NCBI RefSeq assembly: GCF_016481275.1
Contig: NZ_JAEMNW010000004.1
Coordinates: forward strand, 1 to 64,000
Reading direction: 5' to 3'
Source of the DNA: Antrihabitans auranticaus
GTDB lineage: Bacteria > Actinomycetota > Actinomycetes > Mycobacteriales > Mycobacteriaceae
DNA length: 64,000 nucleotides
Both the position numbers and the translations under genes were made by a program. The notes beneath the pieces were generated by a model. That model saw only the letters and a list, made by a program, of their open reading frames with translations. It ran no database searches and was not told the origin of the DNA. This document shows, one piece after another, positions 62,824 through 64,000 of this stretch. Within the stretch, counting starts at the first letter, position 1, and each line of letters starts with the position of its first letter.

Positions 62824-64000
62824 TCAGGACCGCGCCAACTCCATCAGCTGCCGGACCGATCCGGCGAAGCGATCGAGTTCTGTGCTCGGGCGGGTTTGGT
62901 CGCGGCGGTTTCGCAGCAACCAGGACGTCAGATGCTCGACGAGTTCGCGGACCTCGAGAAGTGCCTGCACCCGTTGGGTCTCGTCCATGCGCCCTTCGAG
63001 ACAGTCGGCCCACACCTCGTCGAGGTGGAGGATGCCTCGAACGATCGCGTATGCCCGCGCGACATCGGCGGTGGTGACGCCCAACCGCTCTTGCATGCGG
63101 AAGATCGTTCCGGGACCGACTCGGTTGATCAGCTCGTCGGCAACGCCCGTCGCGATGATCTCCCGCCGAAGTGGATGCGCTGCAATCAATTCGGCAGCAG
63201 TGTCCGCCACGACGCGGGGGAAGTACGCGATCAGGCGGTCCGCGAACATGTCTTCGTCGGGCACGGTCGAGTCGAGCAGCTCCTGGCACACAAGGTTTTT
63301 CGACTGCGCGAGCAGGATCGCGATCTCCGGCCGGGTCAATCCCGATGTTCGGTCCTTCAGTTCTGCCGGTGACGGCAGGCCTTCGAGCGCCGGATCGATA
63401 CCGCCCTCGGCCTCGAGGTTGCCTATCAACCGTGCATGCCGCTCGAGCAGATGCCTGGCCTGCGACGATGCGAGACTGATCGCGAGGATCTGATTCGCGC
63501 TGTCGCGCAGTACGCGACTTGCCACGTCGTCGGCCGCGTCGGCGAGCAACGCGTTGCGCTGCCCGAACGTGACCGCGCCCGACCGGACACCGGCGTCGAG
63601 GGCGATCTTCAGATTCACCTCGAGGTCGGAGGTCGCCACGCCTGCCGCGTTGTCGATGAAGTCCGCGTTGACGCGGCCACCGTGCAGAGCGAAGTCGATG
63701 CGCGCCTGCTGGGTGAGGCCGAGATTGCCACCCTCACCGATGACGCGGCAACGCAATTCGCGTGCCGCGACGCGGACGCGGTCGTTCGCCGGATCCTGCG
63801 CATCGACGTCGGACTCGGCGTCGGCTCGGACGTAGGTGCCGATGCCGCCGTTCCACAACAGGTCGACACGAGCACGAAGCAGCGCCTGGACCAATTCGTC
63901 GGGCGTGCACTCGGTTGCGTCGAGCGCGAGCAGCGCACGGACCTCGGTCGAGAGAGCAATCGACTTCGCCGTCCGTGGCCAGACCCCGCCGCCGGCCGAA
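62824..64000 (-). CDS. gdh: NAD-specific glutamate dehydrogenase, large type, C-terminal part (partial)
   Basis: The last 391 codons of the roughly 1600-residue NAD-GDH family (M. tuberculosis Rv2476c-like). The frame runs off the right edge. Visible motifs are GGGVWPRTAKSI at the edge, LLWNGGIGTYVRA, RVIGEGGNLGLTQQARIDFA and NADFIDNAAGVATSDLEVN, all strongly conserved around the nucleotide and catalytic region. The C-terminal helical domain follows. The enzyme converts glutamate to 2-oxoglutarate and ammonia. Because the start is outside the window, its promoter cannot be assessed. Confidence 0.95.
   Translation of the reverse strand, partial: SAGGGVWPRTAKSIALSTEVRALLALDATECTPDELVQALLRARVDLLWNGGIGTYVRADAESDVDAQDPANDRVRVAARELRCRVIGEGGNLGLTQQARIDFALHGGRVNADFIDNAAGVATSDLEVNLKIALDAGVRSGAVTFGQRNALLADAADDVASRVLRDSANQILAISLASSQARHLLERHARLIGNLEAEGGIDPALEGLPSPAELKDRTSGLTRPEIAILLAQSKNLVCQELLDSTVPDEDMFADRLIAYFPRVVADTAAELIAAHPLRREIIATGVADELINRVGPGTIFRMQERLGVTTADVARAYAIVRGILHLDEVWADCLEGRMDETQRVQALLEVRELVEHLTSWLLRNRRDQTRPSTELDRFAGSVRQLMELARS

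Overview
The window is high-GC actinobacterial chromosome, most likely Rhodococcus or a close relative in the mycolic-acid group (Corynebacteriales). The basis is a giant single-chain type I fatty acid synthase followed by its phosphopantetheinyl transferase, the GlgE maltosyltransferase route to alpha-glucan, the NucS mismatch endonuclease, the CysO/CysM/Mec sulfur-carrier system, frequent GTG starts, many leaderless promoters, and (from memory, not from a search) gene order very like M. tuberculosis Rv1318c-Rv1343c followed by a block like Rv2520c-Rv2524c. It reads as ordinary core chromosome. I found no prophage, insertion sequence or CRISPR array.

Layout. 1-330: end of a 23S rRNA gene, a 5S rRNA gene and a terminator. 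374-3523: two tandem membrane adenylate cyclases. 3642-8724: nucS, a small zinc-ribbon protein, a DivIVA-like coiled-coil protein, methylmalonyl-CoA epimerase, a thiolase, a small membrane protein and a thioredoxin-fold protein. 8725-15625: glgE-glgB, divergent from glgP. 15627-18191: a DJ-1/PfpI enzyme with a GlxA-type regulator, a methyltransferase and a possible tiny membrane protein. 18207-22518: DinG-like helicase, pncA and pncB (NAD salvage). 22586-26382: clpS, DUF2017, P1 peptidase, mec, cysO and cysM. 26418-29401: rhomboid protease, a cAMP-phosphodiesterase-like metallohydrolase, rph and rdgB; murI, expected between the first two, is absent. 29459-32543: small membrane proteins, tRNA-Leu, an HNH protein and a repeat-containing protein pair. 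33076-42803: FAS-I and acpS. 42810-52395: EF-G-like GTPase, TetR regulators, a drug-type ABC exporter, DEAD-box helicase, bcp and a DUF3618 protein. 52596-62726: a large acyl-CoA dehydrogenase, TetR regulators, a MoxR-VWA fusion protein, an SDR, a patatin, a helical-repeat protein beside CorA, and a thioesterase. 62824-64000: 3' part of the large NAD-glutamate dehydrogenase.

How the genes fit together. cAMP could be made by the two cyclases and degraded by the 27233 hydrolase. GlgE and GlgB build and branch glucan that GlgP breaks down. FAS-I is activated by AcpS, whose gene overlaps it by four bases. CysO carries sulfide used by CysM, and Mec releases the cysteine. Several TetR genes sit beside clear inverted repeats that look like their operators.

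The most noteworthy items are the fused MoxR ATPase/VWA protein, a 27-bp perfect inverted repeat at 57203-57276, an operator-like GTATACG signal shared by two related TetR regulators, a consistent TAnnnT-(6-7 nt)-start architecture at a dozen genes, a possible 51-residue membrane protein overlapping a methyltransferase start, and a helical-repeat protein next to CorA. I did not find a system I can call convincingly new.
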